The notes under the pieces are model-generated. The model searched no databases. It was not told the DNA's origin and worked only from the letters and a program-made list of their open reading frames with translations. The position numbers were made by a program, and so were the translations under genes. Below, one piece after another: positions 34,980-43,921 of a stretch of DNA of 64,000 nucleotides (positions are counted from its first letter, which is position 1; each line of letters begins with the position of its first letter). Source of the stretch: Seonamhaeicola aphaedonensis (lineage in GTDB: Bacteria > Bacteroidota > Bacteroidia > Flavobacteriales > Flavobacteriaceae); contig NZ_QRDX01000002.1 in NCBI RefSeq assembly GCF_003386195.1, forward strand, positions 215,578 to 279,577, in the 5' to 3' direction.

Positions 34980-34980
34980 T

Positions 34981-35883
34981 ATGAAAAAAATTTCAGTTTG
35001 GATCTCATCAATGCGTTTGCGTACGCTTCCGTTATCAATTTCAGGAATAATAGTAGCTTCATGTTTTGCAGAATATAATGGGTACTTTAGTTGGATTATC
35101 TTTGTTTTGGCTATATTAACCACACTCAGTTTTCAAATACTTTCAAATTTGGCCAATGATTATGGCGATGGGGTAAAAGGAACCGATAATGAAGATAGAA
35201 TTGGGCCAGATAGGGCCATTCAGTCTGGAAAAATATCACCTGAAGAAATGCTAAATGCTATTAAAATCAATGTACTCATCTCTATTGCGTTGGCATTTTC
35301 ATTAATTTTTAAAGCCTTTGGAGTTCACCACGTTTTACTAACTTTAATTTTCTTTGTACTTGGAATTTTTAGCATAGTGGCAGCTATTAGGTATACTGTT
35401 GGAGGAAATGCTTATGGATACAAAGGTTTTGGAGATGTTTTTGTATTTGTTTTCTTTGGTTTAGTAAGTGTTTGTGGTTGCTATGTTCTATATGCCAAAA
35501 CCATAGACCATGTTACTATCCTACCGGCCTGTACCATTGGTTTGTTAAGCACTGCAGTGCTTAATCTAAATAATATGCGTGATTTGGTTTCAGATGAAAT
35601 GTCTAAAAAGAATACACTGGCAGTAAAGCTAGGACCGAAAGCCATCAAGAAATATCATTTCACACTCATAGTATTAGCTATAATACTTTCAGGGGTGTTT
35701 GGGGTCTTGTACTATACGTCTCCTTTTAGTTTAATCTTTGTAGTGGCTTATATTCCTTTGGTTAAGCATTTAATAAAGGTATATAAAAATAAAGAGCCGA
35801 GATTATTAGATCCAGAATTAAAAAAATTAGCCTTAACAACGGTATTATTGTCAGTTCTTTTAGGTATTGGATATTTATTGTAG
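34981..35883 (+). CDS. menA: 1,4-dihydroxy-2-naphthoate polyprenyltransferase
   Basis: An inner-membrane UbiA-fold prenyltransferase that attaches the isoprenoid tail in menaquinone synthesis. The first Asp-rich motif lies in NDYGDGVKGTDNEDRIGP and the second in LNNMRDLVSDEMSKKNTLAVKLG. Both are needed to bind the Mg-diphosphate. About nine membrane helices follow the conserved start RLRTLPLSISGIIVAS. The frame is open for 25 codons upstream, but the ATG at 34981, one base after the menB stop, gives the standard N-terminus and is chosen. Confidence 0.96.
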   Translation: MKKISVWISSMRLRTLPLSISGIIVASCFAEYNGYFSWIIFVLAILTTLSFQILSNLANDYGDGVKGTDNEDRIGPDRAIQSGKISPEEMLNAIKINVLISIALAFSLIFKAFGVHHVLLTLIFFVLGIFSIVAAIRYTVGGNAYGYKGFGDVFVFVFFGLVSVCGCYVLYAKTIDHVTILPACTIGLLSTAVLNLNNMRDLVSDEMSKKNTLAVKLGPKAIKKYHFTLIVLAIILSGVFGVLYYTSPFSLIFVVAYIPLVKHLIKVYKNKEPRLLDPELKKLALTTVLLSVLLGIGYLL

Positions 35884-35927
35884 ATAATTTTCGTAAATTT
35901 CTGTCTAAAATATTAATTACACATCAT

Positions 35928-36605
35928 ATGAAAATCACATTCCTTGGTCATGCTAGTTTATCAATTCAAGTTAGCAGTGTAAATATTATTGTAGACCCTT
36001 TTATAACTGGTAATCCTAACGCTTCACATATTGATATCAAAACAATTAAGGCAGATTACATTCTGTTAACTCATGCACATCAAGATCATATTCTAGATGT
36101 GGAGGCCATTGCTAAAAACACAGGTGCAAAAATTATTTCTAATTATGAAATTGTAACGTACTATGGTAATTTAGGTATTGAAGGCCATCCCATGAATCAT
36201 GGTGGGCAGTGGAAATTTGATTTCGGCACAGTAAAATATGTAAATGCTATTCACACCTCATCTTTTCCTGATGGCGCATACGGTGGACAACCAGGTGGTT
36301 TTGTGATAGAAGGTGAACATAAAAATATTTATATAGCAGGAGATACAGCCCTAACTTTTGATATGAAATTGATACCTATGCAAACAAAACTTGATTTAGC
36401 TATTCTACCCGTTGGTGACAACTTTACAATGGGTATTAATGATGCTATTATAGCCAGTGAATTTATAGAATGTGACAAGGTGCTAGGATATCATTTTGAT
36501 ACCTTTGGTTATATAGAAATAGATCATGATGAAGCAAAAAGAAAGTTCTTTGAAAAAGGAAAAGACTTAATGTTATTAGAAATAGGTGAATCAATTGAAA
36601 TCTAG
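35928..36605 (+). CDS. UPF0173-type metallo-beta-lactamase-fold hydrolase
   Basis: A 225-residue MBL-fold metal-dependent hydrolase. The motif LLTHAHQDHILD supplies the HxHxDH metal site. MNHGGQWKF, YIAGDTALTFDM (Asp ligand) and GYHFDTFGYIEID (last His) complete the di-zinc pattern. It resembles YtkL/UPF0173 proteins, whose substrate is unknown. It sits inside the menaquinone block, 44 bases after menA and about 100 before menC, so co-transcription is probable. A role in menaquinone synthesis, such as a thioesterase step, is inferred from position only. Confidence 0.9.
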   Translation: MKITFLGHASLSIQVSSVNIIVDPFITGNPNASHIDIKTIKADYILLTHAHQDHILDVEAIAKNTGAKIISNYEIVTYYGNLGIEGHPMNHGGQWKFDFGTVKYVNAIHTSSFPDGAYGGQPGGFVIEGEHKNIYIAGDTALTFDMKLIPMQTKLDLAILPVGDNFTMGINDAIIASEFIECDKVLGYHFDTFGYIEIDHDEAKRKFFEKGKDLMLLEIGESIEI

Positions 36606-36702
36606 ACTTTTATGATATTGATTGTCAGATTGTTTCGATATGTCACAAGTAAGATTAAAGATACTAGGTTTAATCTAAGTTATGTAACATTCTAATAGTC
36701 TG

Positions 36703-37755
36703 GTGCTAAAAGCTTATTATAAAAAATATACTCTCAACTTTAAAGAAGCCAGTGGAACTTCACGCGGTATTTTAAAAACCAAAGAGACGTGGTTTATTTT
36801 TATCAATTCAAATGGTAAACAGGGGGTTGGTGAGTGCGGACTTTTTAAAGGACTTTCAGCTGATGACCGACCAGATTACGAGGCAAAGCTGCAATGGGTT
36901 TGCGAAAATATTAGCCTTGGTTTAGAAGTTTTACTTAGTAAACTTTTAGAATTCCCGAGCATTCAGTTTGGGCTTGAGATGGCCTTTAAATCTATCATGA
37001 GTAAAGATGTCTTTCAACTCTTTCCTTCTAAATTTACAGAATCTAAAGATGTTATTCCTATAAACGGCTTAATTTGGATGGGTTCCGAAACCTTTATGAA
37101 ACAGCAAATTGAAGACAAAATCAATGCAGGTTTCAAATGTATTAAAATGAAAATAGGGGCTCTTGATTTTAAAACCGAGTGTCTTCTTTTAAAATCTATT
37201 AGAGATTCTTTTACCTCAGAAGAAATAGAATTACGTGTAGATGCTAATGGTGCTTTTAAGCCTTCAGAGGCCTTAGAAAAACTAAAAATTTTGTCTGATT
37301 TTGATTTACATTCTATAGAGCAACCAATAAAACAAGGCCAAATTGAGGTTATGGCAAGACTATGCCAAGAAACACCCTTGCCTATTGCCCTAGATGAAGA
37401 GTTAATAGGTGTTTTTAATGTAACAAATAAACGCAAACTGATACAAACTATAAATCCGCAATTTATTATTCTAAAACCTAGTTTAGTTGGTGGTTTTAGG
37501 GGTAGCGATGAATGGATAGAAATTGTGGAACAAAATAATACAGCGTGGTGGATTACCAGTGCTTTAGAAAGTAATATTGGGTTAAATGCTATTGCACAAT
37601 ACACCTATACCAAACAAAGTGAATTGCCTCAAGGACTAGGAACAGGTAGTTTATTTACAAATAATTTTGATAGTCCATTACAAGTAAAAAATGGTACCTT
37701 GCGGTACGAAAAAAATAAAACTTGGAATATAGAATTTTTAACAAAAAACTTTTAA
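36703..37755 (+). CDS. menC: o-Succinylbenzoate synthase
   Basis: An enolase-superfamily dehydratase making o-succinylbenzoate for menaquinone. The catalytic Lys pair is FKCIKMKIG, the metal ligands lie in LRVDANGAF, HSIEQPI and ALDEELIG, and the last Lys is in IILKPSLVGG. TSALESNIGLNAIAQY is the MenC C-terminal signature. The length of 350 is normal. The start is GTG at 36703 (MLKAYYKKYTLNF): a stop lies 18 bases upstream in frame and no ATG is available. The next gene starts one base after the stop. Confidence 0.95.
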   Translation: MLKAYYKKYTLNFKEASGTSRGILKTKETWFIFINSNGKQGVGECGLFKGLSADDRPDYEAKLQWVCENISLGLEVLLSKLLEFPSIQFGLEMAFKSIMSKDVFQLFPSKFTESKDVIPINGLIWMGSETFMKQQIEDKINAGFKCIKMKIGALDFKTECLLLKSIRDSFTSEEIELRVDANGAFKPSEALEKLKILSDFDLHSIEQPIKQGQIEVMARLCQETPLPIALDEELIGVFNVTNKRKLIQTINPQFIILKPSLVGGFRGSDEWIEIVEQNNTAWWITSALESNIGLNAIAQYTYTKQSELPQGLGTGSLFTNNFDSPLQVKNGTLRYEKNKTWNIEFLTKNF

Positions 37756-37756
37756 A

Positions 37757-38734
37757 ATGTATATAGCTCAAGCATTTAATGTATTACATGATTGGTGGCG
37801 ATATTTAGTTGGTGTTGTAATTGTGGTTATTGCTGTTGTTATAGGGCAAGTTCCTTTTACGGTGGCAGTATTAGCAAAAGTGTTTAGTGAGGGCGGTAAT
37901 ATGAGTAATTTAGACGAATCTAAAATGTTATCAATTTTAGAACCTAATTTAAGTTTGTTCTTAATGCTTTTGTCTTTTGTTGCAGGTTTGGTTGGTGTGC
38001 TTTTAGTATCAAGACTGTTGCACAAACAATCATTTACACATTTAACAACTAGCAGAAAAAAAATAGATTGGAAACGCTTTTGGTTTGTCTTTACACTTTG
38101 GGGTGTGATATCTAGCGCATTGGTACTCGTTGATTACTTCTTTTTGGCCGAATCTGGAGATTATCAGTTAAATTTTAAGTTAGTACCATTTACAATATTG
38201 TGTATTATAGCCATCATTATGGTGCCTTTACAAACCAGTTTTGAGGAATATTTGTTTAGAGGATATTTAATGCAAGGCATTGGGGTTATTGTAAAAAACA
38301 AATGGATTCCACTCATCATTACCTCGGCCGTTTTTGGTTTATTACATATTGCCAACCCAGAGGTAGAGAAATTGGGTTATGTAATCATGGTGTATTATAT
38401 AGGAACAGGGTTGTTTTTAGGAATAATAACATTAATGGATGAAGGCATGGAATTGGCACTAGGGTTTCACGCTGCTAACAACCTGTTTACAGCACTATTG
38501 GTAACAGCTGATTGGACTGCGTTTCAAACACATTCTGTTTTAAAAGATATGTCAGATCCAGGAAAGATTGGTTTTATGGAAATATTCTTCCCAGTTTTTA
38601 TCGTATTTCCAATTTTGCTTTTTATTCTTTCTAAGAAATATAAATGGACTAATTGGAAGGACAGATTGTTTGGCAAAGTTAAGGTGCCACCCGAAGAAGA
38701 TTATAAAATTATAGACGAGATAGGAATAAATTAA
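37757..38734 (+). CDS. CPBP-family intramembrane metalloprotease
   Basis: A 325-residue membrane protein of the CAAX-protease/bacteriocin-processing (Abi) family. About eight hydrophobic helices are present. The catalytic motif is SFEEYLFRGYLMQ (EExxxR), the second is VFGLLHIANP (FxxxH), and the third is LALGFHAANNLF (HxxxN/B). All three are intact, so a working glutamyl protease is expected. It is placed one base after menC and before menE. The positional link is strong, but no menaquinone role is known for the family. The substrate is unknown. Confidence 0.92.
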   Translation: MYIAQAFNVLHDWWRYLVGVVIVVIAVVIGQVPFTVAVLAKVFSEGGNMSNLDESKMLSILEPNLSLFLMLLSFVAGLVGVLLVSRLLHKQSFTHLTTSRKKIDWKRFWFVFTLWGVISSALVLVDYFFLAESGDYQLNFKLVPFTILCIIAIIMVPLQTSFEEYLFRGYLMQGIGVIVKNKWIPLIITSAVFGLLHIANPEVEKLGYVIMVYYIGTGLFLGIITLMDEGMELALGFHAANNLFTALLVTADWTAFQTHSVLKDMSDPGKIGFMEIFFPVFIVFPILLFILSKKYKWTNWKDRLFGKVKVPPEEDYKIIDEIGIN

Positions 38735-38753
38735 TTGACTAAATAGAGAATTC

Positions 38754-39821
38754 ATGACCCCTACATACAAAAATGTACACAATAGATTTAAACTAAACAA
38801 TTACCATTATAATTATGAAGACCTCATGGAGGTTGCTTACAGCTTTACAAAAGAAGGTGAACCCTACCAAGTAGAGTTAGGACTGTTTTTATTAGATTGG
38901 TTAGATAGAGAAGATTATGTTGAGGTTCAAACATCAGGCTCAACAGGAAAGCCTAAAAAGATTAAAATTAAAAAACAGTCTATGGTAAATTCTGCCATTG
39001 TTACGGGAGATTTTTTTAACCTAACACCAGGCAAAAAAGTTTTAAACTGCTTACCCTCAAATTTTATTGCAGGCAAAATGATGATTGTAAGAGCTATCAT
39101 TCTTGGCTTAGAGCTAGATATGGTAAAACCTTCAGCCAATCCAAGAATAGACTTGGTTAAAGATTATGATTTTTGTGCCTTTACACCGTTGCAACTTAAA
39201 AATTTTGCCAAATACTTAAAGTCTTTAAAAACAGCTATTGTTGGTGGTGGACGCGTTTCAAATGCTATTAAGGAAATGATTCAAGATAAAAAAACGCAGA
39301 TTTATGAAACGTTTGGTATGACAGAAACTATTTCTCATATTGCTGTTAGAAAGTTGAATAATTTCACAGGTGATGAATCTGAAAAGTATTTCCAAACCTT
39401 GCCAGGTGTAACTGTATCAAAAGATAAAAGAGGATGTTTGGTTATTGAGGCGCCTCATTTAACAGATGAAAAGTTGGTGACTAATGATATTGTTGAGCTG
39501 TATTCCAACACACAGTTTGATTGGTTAGGTAGATTTGATAATGTAATCAATTCAGGAGGTATAAAGCTGTACCCTGAGCAAATAGAACAAAAACTTCAGG
39601 GAAAAATTAAAGGAGAATTTTTTGTAACCTCACAACCAGATGATGAACTAGGCGAGAAGTTAGTGCTTTTGGTTGAAGCAGAAGAAAACTCATTAGATAA
39701 AGCTGTTTTTGAATCTCTAAATAAATTTGAAATACCAAAGCGTATTTATTACATACCCAAATTTGCGCAAACACTTTCTGGTAAAATACACAGACAAAAA
39801 ACTTTAGAGCTATTGAATTAG
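38754..39821 (+). CDS. menE: o-Succinylbenzoate-CoA ligase (short AMP-binding enzyme)
   Basis: Activates o-succinylbenzoate with ATP and CoA in menaquinone synthesis. Adenylate-forming motifs are VQTSGSTGKPKKIKIKK (P-loop), IYETFGMTETISHIAV, WLGRFDNVINSGGIKLYPEQ and the catalytic Lys in LSGKIHRQK. At 355 residues it is shorter than E. coli MenE (about 450). The missing N-terminal part is usual for Bacteroidota members. Gene context (menB, menA, menC) supports the substrate. A 15-base terminator stem follows. Confidence 0.92.
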   Translation: MTPTYKNVHNRFKLNNYHYNYEDLMEVAYSFTKEGEPYQVELGLFLLDWLDREDYVEVQTSGSTGKPKKIKIKKQSMVNSAIVTGDFFNLTPGKKVLNCLPSNFIAGKMMIVRAIILGLELDMVKPSANPRIDLVKDYDFCAFTPLQLKNFAKYLKSLKTAIVGGGRVSNAIKEMIQDKKTQIYETFGMTETISHIAVRKLNNFTGDESEKYFQTLPGVTVSKDKRGCLVIEAPHLTDEKLVTNDIVELYSNTQFDWLGRFDNVINSGGIKLYPEQIEQKLQGKIKGEFFVTSQPDDELGEKLVLLVEAEENSLDKAVFESLNKFEIPKRIYYIPKFAQTLSGKIHRQKTLELLN

Positions 39822-39834
39822 GCTCTTTGAGAAT

Positions 39835-39865
39835 AAAAAACGCAACTCATTGAGTTGCGTTTTTT
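39835..39865. terminator. Strong bidirectional terminator after menE
   Basis: Perfect 15-base arms: AAAAAACGCAACTCA (39835-39849) and TGAGTTGCGTTTTTT (39851-39865). It separates menE from the convergent DoxX gene. Confidence 0.92.
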
Positions 39866-39869
39866 GTTT

Positions 39870-40292
39870 CTACTTCTGCATTTTAAAATAATAATCACAA
39901 GAGTGTTTTCCAGAACCATAAACTAAAAAGAATCCACAAACTAACAATGTAGTTATTGCTAAAACAAGGTTTGTGGTCTGCATTTCTCCTATAAAATTTA
40001 TGGCAACCGCACCTACTAATATAGGTACCTGAGCAATTATAGCCCACCGCGTAAGTAGTCCAAAAGCAATTAAAATGCCTCCAAGAAAATGTGCGGGAGC
40101 AACATAGTGTACTAAAACCATAGTGCCGGCCATATTTTGTACAGGTTTTAATAATTGTGCTAACATCTCGCTATTCCCCATAAAGTCAATTCCTTTAAAA
40201 AAAAGAAAAACACCTAGGGCAATGCGTAAAATATCAATCGGGAAATAGGTATGCCTATTAGCCCATTTGTTTAATACTTTAATTGTTCCCAT
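39870..40292 (-). CDS. DoxX-family membrane protein
   Basis: A 140-residue inner-membrane protein with four hydrophobic helices: ILRIALGVFLFFKGIDF, AHFLGGILIAFGLLTRW, VPILVGAVAINFI and LVLAITTLLVCGFFLVYG. FFKGIDFM and the AGTMVLVHYVAPAHFLGG stretch fit DoxX/SURF4-like proteins. The molecular role is not established in the family. One member, in Acidianus, is a thiosulfate:quinone oxidoreductase subunit. It is preceded by a 14-base palindrome and is convergent with menE. Confidence 0.85.
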   Translation of the reverse strand: MGTIKVLNKWANRHTYFPIDILRIALGVFLFFKGIDFMGNSEMLAQLLKPVQNMAGTMVLVHYVAPAHFLGGILIAFGLLTRWAIIAQVPILVGAVAINFIGEMQTTNLVLAITTLLVCGFFLVYGSGKHSCDYYFKMQK

Positions 40293-40306
40293 GACTTATA
40301 AGTTGT

Positions 40307-40320
40307 TGATTTATAAATCA
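40307..40320. promoter_or_regulatory. Palindrome upstream of the DoxX gene
   Basis: TGATTTATAAATCA is a perfect 14-base palindrome, 15 bases upstream of the DoxX ATG. It is flanked by further partial symmetry (ACTTAT / ATAAGT). It may be an operator or chance in AT-rich DNA. Confidence 0.35.
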
Positions 40321-40350
40321 TAAGTTACGAAAAAATTAAATAAATTGAAA

Positions 40351-41994
40351 CTATACCTGGAGTATTCCTAAGTTAAATGGCTTGGAAATGGGTGCATGAT
40401 TTGCAGCTTCAATACCCATGCTTATCCATTTTCTAGTATCTAAGGGGTCAATGATAGCATCTGTCCAAATTCTTGCAGCAGCATAATAAGGAGACACTTG
40501 ATTATCATATCTGGCCTTAATTTTATTATAAAGAGCTTCTTCCTTTTCTTTAGTAAACTTTTCACCTTGCTTTTCTAAAGAGGCTTTTTCAATTTGAAGC
40601 AAGACTTTAGCTGCAGAATTTCCACTCATTACTGCTAATTCTGCACTTGGCCATGATACAATCAATCTTGGGTCGTAGGCTTTTCCGCACATAGCATAGT
40701 TTCCTGCGCCATAACTGTTTCCAATAATGACTGTAAATTTTGGAACTACAGAATTACTAACGGCATTTACCATTTTAGCGCCATCCTTTATAATACCGCT
40801 ATGCTCACTCTTACTTCCTACCATAAAACCAGTTACATCTTGTAGAAAGAGTAGTGGAATCTTTTTTTGATTACAGTTTGCTATAAATCTAGTGGCTTTA
40901 TCAGCACTATCATTATAAATCACACCACCAAACTGCATTTCGCTAGGTTTAGTTTTGGCTCCTTTAGTTTTTACTATTTGTCTTTGATTAGCAACTATTC
41001 CAACGGCCCAACCATCTATACGGGCATAAGCAGTGATGATAGTTTGTCCGTAACCAGCTTTGTACTCATCGTATTCAGAGTTGTCAACCAAACGTTTAAT
41101 AATTTCATACATATCGTATTGGTCAGCTCTAGATTTTGGTATGATACCATATATTTCTTCAGGATTATCTTTTGGTTTAACTGATACTATACGATTAAAA
41201 CCAGCTTTATCATAATCTCCAATTTTGTCGATCAAATTTTTTATGGTATCCAAAGCATCTTTATCATCCTTTGCTTTATAATCGGTAACACCACTAATTT
41301 CACAGTGAGTGGTGGCACCACCTAAAGTCTCATTATCAATAGTTTCACCAATGGCTGCTTTTACTAAATAACTTCCTGCTAAAAATATACTCCCCGTTTT
41401 GTCAACAATCAAAGCTTCATCACTCATAATAGGTAAATAGGCGCCACCAGCAACACAACTTCCCATAACAGCTGCAATTTGAGTAATCCCTAGACTACTC
41501 ATAATAGCATTATTTCTAAAAATGCGTCCAAAATGTTCTTTATCAGGAAAGATTTCATCTTGTATAGGCAGATAAACACCAGCTGAATCAACTAAATAAA
41601 TGATAGGAAGCTTATTGTCTATGGCAATTTCCTGTGCTCTAAGGTTTTTTTTACCAGTAATAGGAAACCATGCTCCAGCCTTAACGGTGGCATCATTAGC
41701 CACAACAATACATTGCTTTCCTTTAATGTAACCAATCTTTACAACCACACCACCAGAGGGGCAGCCACCATGTTCAGGATACATATCTTCACCTGCTAAA
41801 GATGCAATTTCAATATTTTTAGCATTTCTATCCAACAAATAGTCAATACGCTCCCTAGCTGTCATTTTACCTTTGGCATGTTGCTTTTCGATGCCTTTTG
41901 TGCCACCGCCCAACTTAATCTTAGCAAGTTTTCGGTTTAATTCTGAAATTAAGAGTTTGTTATGATCTTCGTTTTTGTTGAAGTTGATATCCAT
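40351..41994 (-). CDS. Acyl-CoA carboxylase beta subunit (carboxyltransferase)
   Basis: A 547-residue biotin-dependent carboxyltransferase with N- and C-terminal crotonase-like halves. The signatures KMTARERIDYLLD, EHGGCPSGGVVVKIG, LRAQEIAIDNKLPIIYLVD and GVTDYKAKDDKDAL belong to the 3-methylcrotonyl/propionyl-CoA group. The second half carries FLQDVTGFMVGSKSEH and GNSYGAGNYAMCGKAYDP. In flavobacteria this protein usually serves methylcrotonyl-CoA carboxylation in leucine breakdown. The biotin-carrying alpha subunit is not in the window, so the exact acyl-CoA is not proven. Confidence 0.93.
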   Translation of the reverse strand: MDINFNKNEDHNKLLISELNRKLAKIKLGGGTKGIEKQHAKGKMTARERIDYLLDRNAKNIEIASLAGEDMYPEHGGCPSGGVVVKIGYIKGKQCIVVANDATVKAGAWFPITGKKNLRAQEIAIDNKLPIIYLVDSAGVYLPIQDEIFPDKEHFGRIFRNNAIMSSLGITQIAAVMGSCVAGGAYLPIMSDEALIVDKTGSIFLAGSYLVKAAIGETIDNETLGGATTHCEISGVTDYKAKDDKDALDTIKNLIDKIGDYDKAGFNRIVSVKPKDNPEEIYGIIPKSRADQYDMYEIIKRLVDNSEYDEYKAGYGQTIITAYARIDGWAVGIVANQRQIVKTKGAKTKPSEMQFGGVIYNDSADKATRFIANCNQKKIPLLFLQDVTGFMVGSKSEHSGIIKDGAKMVNAVSNSVVPKFTVIIGNSYGAGNYAMCGKAYDPRLIVSWPSAELAVMSGNSAAKVLLQIEKASLEKQGEKFTKEKEEALYNKIKARYDNQVSPYYAAARIWTDAIIDPLDTRKWISMGIEAANHAPISKPFNLGILQV

Positions 41995-42076
41995 GTGCAG
42001 ATTCGTTTATGCTAATGTACAAAAAGTTGCTTTTTCTAAGGCAATAGTTAAAAAAATCATAAAATATAAAACATGG

Positions 42077-42100
42077 AAATATATTCCTTGGAATATATTT
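42077..42100. promoter_or_regulatory. Perfect 24-base palindrome, predicted MarR-family operator
   Basis: Arms AAATATATTCC (42077-42087) and GGAATATATTT (42090-42100) are exact reverse complements with a 2-base centre. It overlaps the TTG of the promoter at 42088. A bound regulator would block transcription. The adjacent MarR-type gene at 42700 is the likely ligand (inference). Confidence 0.7.
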
Positions 42101-42118
42101 TTGTAATTACTATATTTG
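42088..42118 (+). promoter_or_regulatory. Predicted promoter of the FMN reductase-MarR-pirin operon
   Basis: TTG at 42088-42090, 20-base spacer, TATATTTG at 42111-42118. This matches the Bacteroidota consensus exactly. The transcript would begin about 10 bases before the ATG at 42136. Confidence 0.7.
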
Positions 42119-42135
42119 AATTATAAAAATAACAT

Positions 42136-42666
42136 ATGAAAAAAGTTATAGCACTTGCAGGAAGTAATAGTAAAAAATCAATCAATAAACAATTAGCAAT
42201 TTACACCGCAAATTTAATTGACGATGTAAAGACTAATATTTTGGATTTAAATGATTTTGACATACCCATTTATAGTATAGATTATGAAAATGAACATGGT
42301 ATCCCAGATAAGGCATATAAGTTCCTAAGCCTCGTTAAGGAAGCCGATGGAGTGATATTGTCATTGGCAGAACACAATGGTGCCTATACAACAGCGTTTA
42401 AAAATATTTTTGACTGGGTATCTAGAATTGAAGGTAGTTTTTGGAGTGAAAAACCCATGTTACTCATGGCAACATCACCCGGAGGCAGAGGCGGGGCTTC
42501 TGTTTTGAGCATAGCTCAAGATCGTTTTCCTAGACATGCGGCAAACATTACAGGTGTGTTTTCTTTACCATCTTTTGGAACTAATTTTTCAGAAGGAAAA
42601 ATAAGTAATAAAGACCTTGACGATGAGCTCAAAGAACATGTGAAAAATTTTAAAGGAGTGCTTTAG
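42136..42666 (+). CDS. NAD(P)H-dependent FMN reductase
   Basis: A 176-residue flavodoxin-fold reductase. The FMN phosphate loop is LAGSNSKKSINKQLA at the N-terminus, and AEHNGAYTTAFKNIFDWVSR and ATSPGGRGGASVL are the family's substrate- and flavin-site motifs. It would use NADPH to reduce quinones, azo compounds or FMN. It is first in an operon with a MarR regulator and a pirin, all redox or aromatic-stress functions, with the palindromic operator overlapping the promoter. The likely inducer is therefore an electrophile or quinone-type compound (inference). Confidence 0.9.
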   Translation: MKKVIALAGSNSKKSINKQLAIYTANLIDDVKTNILDLNDFDIPIYSIDYENEHGIPDKAYKFLSLVKEADGVILSLAEHNGAYTTAFKNIFDWVSRIEGSFWSEKPMLLMATSPGGRGGASVLSIAQDRFPRHAANITGVFSLPSFGTNFSEGKISNKDLDDELKEHVKNFKGVL

Positions 42667-42699
42667 GATTTTCTACAGACACCTTAATATTCGATTTAA

Positions 42700-43137
42700 A
42701 TGGGAGATATTTCAAAAGACATAAATTCTAAATTCCTTAATAAAAAAGTAAAGGCTTTAGTTAATATTATATATACTGCTAATTGGATAAATAGCCATCA
42801 AAATGAGTTTTTTAAACCTTTTGGTATATCACCACAGCAGTTTAATATTTTGCGCATTTTAAGAGGTGCAGGTAAACCCATAAAGGTGCAAACTATTAAA
42901 GAGCGCATGATAGAACGAGCTCCCAATGCCACCCGTTTAATGGACAAATTATGTGCTAAAGAATTTATTGAGAGACTACCTTGTCCTAATGATAGACGTG
43001 TAGTTCACATTGAAATTACAGATAAAGGATTAAAATTGCTCGATTCAATTGATAAGGATTTCAAAGAAGATTTGTTAGAAAACTTAACTACTGCAGAGGC
43101 AGAACAATTGAGTTTTCTTTTGGACAAAATTAGATAA
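42700..43137 (+). CDS. MarR-family transcriptional regulator
   Basis: A 145-residue winged-helix regulator. Dimer helices at the two ends flank a winged HTH: FGISPQQFNILRILRGAG leads to the recognition region IKERMIERAPNATRLMDKL, and the wing is RLPCPNDRRVVHIEITDKG. DxRxxxxxxT is the standard MarR wing signature. It has no Cys-based redox switch of the OhrR kind; its two Cys are in LCAKEFIERLPCP and could still sense oxidants. It lies 33 bases after the reductase and probably represses its own operon through the palindrome at 42077-42100. Confidence 0.92.
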   Translation: MGDISKDINSKFLNKKVKALVNIIYTANWINSHQNEFFKPFGISPQQFNILRILRGAGKPIKVQTIKERMIERAPNATRLMDKLCAKEFIERLPCPNDRRVVHIEITDKGLKLLDSIDKDFKEDLLENLTTAEAEQLSFLLDKIR

Positions 43138-43171
43138 CTATAAAAAAGGGGGAACCCGGAAAGGATTTATA

Positions 43172-43897
43172 ATGAAAACAATAATACATAAAAGAGACAC
43201 TAGAGGTTTTGCAAATCATGGTTGGTTACAAGCAAATCATTCGTTCAGTTTTGCAGGCTGGTATAACCCAGAACGCATTCACTTTGGAGCTTTGCGTGTT
43301 ATGAATGATGATATAATAGCGCCCAAAATGGGTTTTGGTACACATCCGCATGACAATATGGAAATTATAACTATCCCGCTAAAAGGAGTGCTTAAACACA
43401 GAGATAACATGCATGATGTTTGGGAAGAAGTTTTACCAGGTGAGGTGCAAGTTATGAGCGCAGGTACAGGTGTTCAACATTCTGAGATAAACGGCTCATC
43501 AACAGAGTATTTAAGTTTATTTCAGATATGGATAATACCTGAAGAGCAGGGTGTTGCACCAAGATACGATCAGAAAACATTTAAGGCTGAAAATAGAAAT
43601 GGGAAACTCCAAACTTTGGTTACATCAATAAAAGATACTGATAGCAATAGTTTAAAAATTCATCAAGATGTAAAAATTTCTAGAATAGATTTGAATGAAG
43701 GAGAAGTATTCAATTATAACCTTAAAAGTAAAAATCATGGGGTGTATGTTATGAATATTTCAGGAAAATATAATTTAGGAGAAACAACACTTAGTTCTAG
43801 AGATGCCGTGGGTATTTCAGAAACTGATAGTTTTACCGTTAACACTACTGAAGCTACAGAACTATTATTTATTGAAGTTCCAATGATTTCATTGTAA
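43172..43897 (+). CDS. Pirin-family bicupin protein
   Basis: A 241-residue double cupin. The iron-binding motif HPHDNMEIITIPLKG supplies two His ligands (near residues 57 and 59), and QHSEINGSS supplies His and Glu (near 101-103), so the metal site is complete. Bacterial pirins such as YhhW have quercetin 2,3-dioxygenase activity. Others act as redox-sensing partners. The AAAGGA sequence 6 bases before the ATG (43161-43166) is a Shine-Dalgarno-like site, rare in this phylum. It is third in the FMN reductase-MarR operon, closed by a perfect terminator. Confidence 0.94.
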   Translation: MKTIIHKRDTRGFANHGWLQANHSFSFAGWYNPERIHFGALRVMNDDIIAPKMGFGTHPHDNMEIITIPLKGVLKHRDNMHDVWEEVLPGEVQVMSAGTGVQHSEINGSSTEYLSLFQIWIIPEEQGVAPRYDQKTFKAENRNGKLQTLVTSIKDTDSNSLKIHQDVKISRIDLNEGEVFNYNLKSKNHGVYVMNISGKYNLGETTLSSRDAVGISETDSFTVNTTEATELLFIEVPMISL

Positions 43898-43921
43898 CGA
43901 TTATAATGACGAAAAAACCTT

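Noticed and set aside
34906..34980. An upstream ATG extending menA by 25 codons into menB
   Set aside because: The MenA family starts at the later ATG (34981). The extension reads as an off-frame copy of menB.
37014..37604. A 196-codon open frame on the minus strand opposite menC
   Set aside because: It lies wholly antisense to a gene with clear enolase-family motifs, and its translation is Ser/Ile/Lys-rich without domain character.
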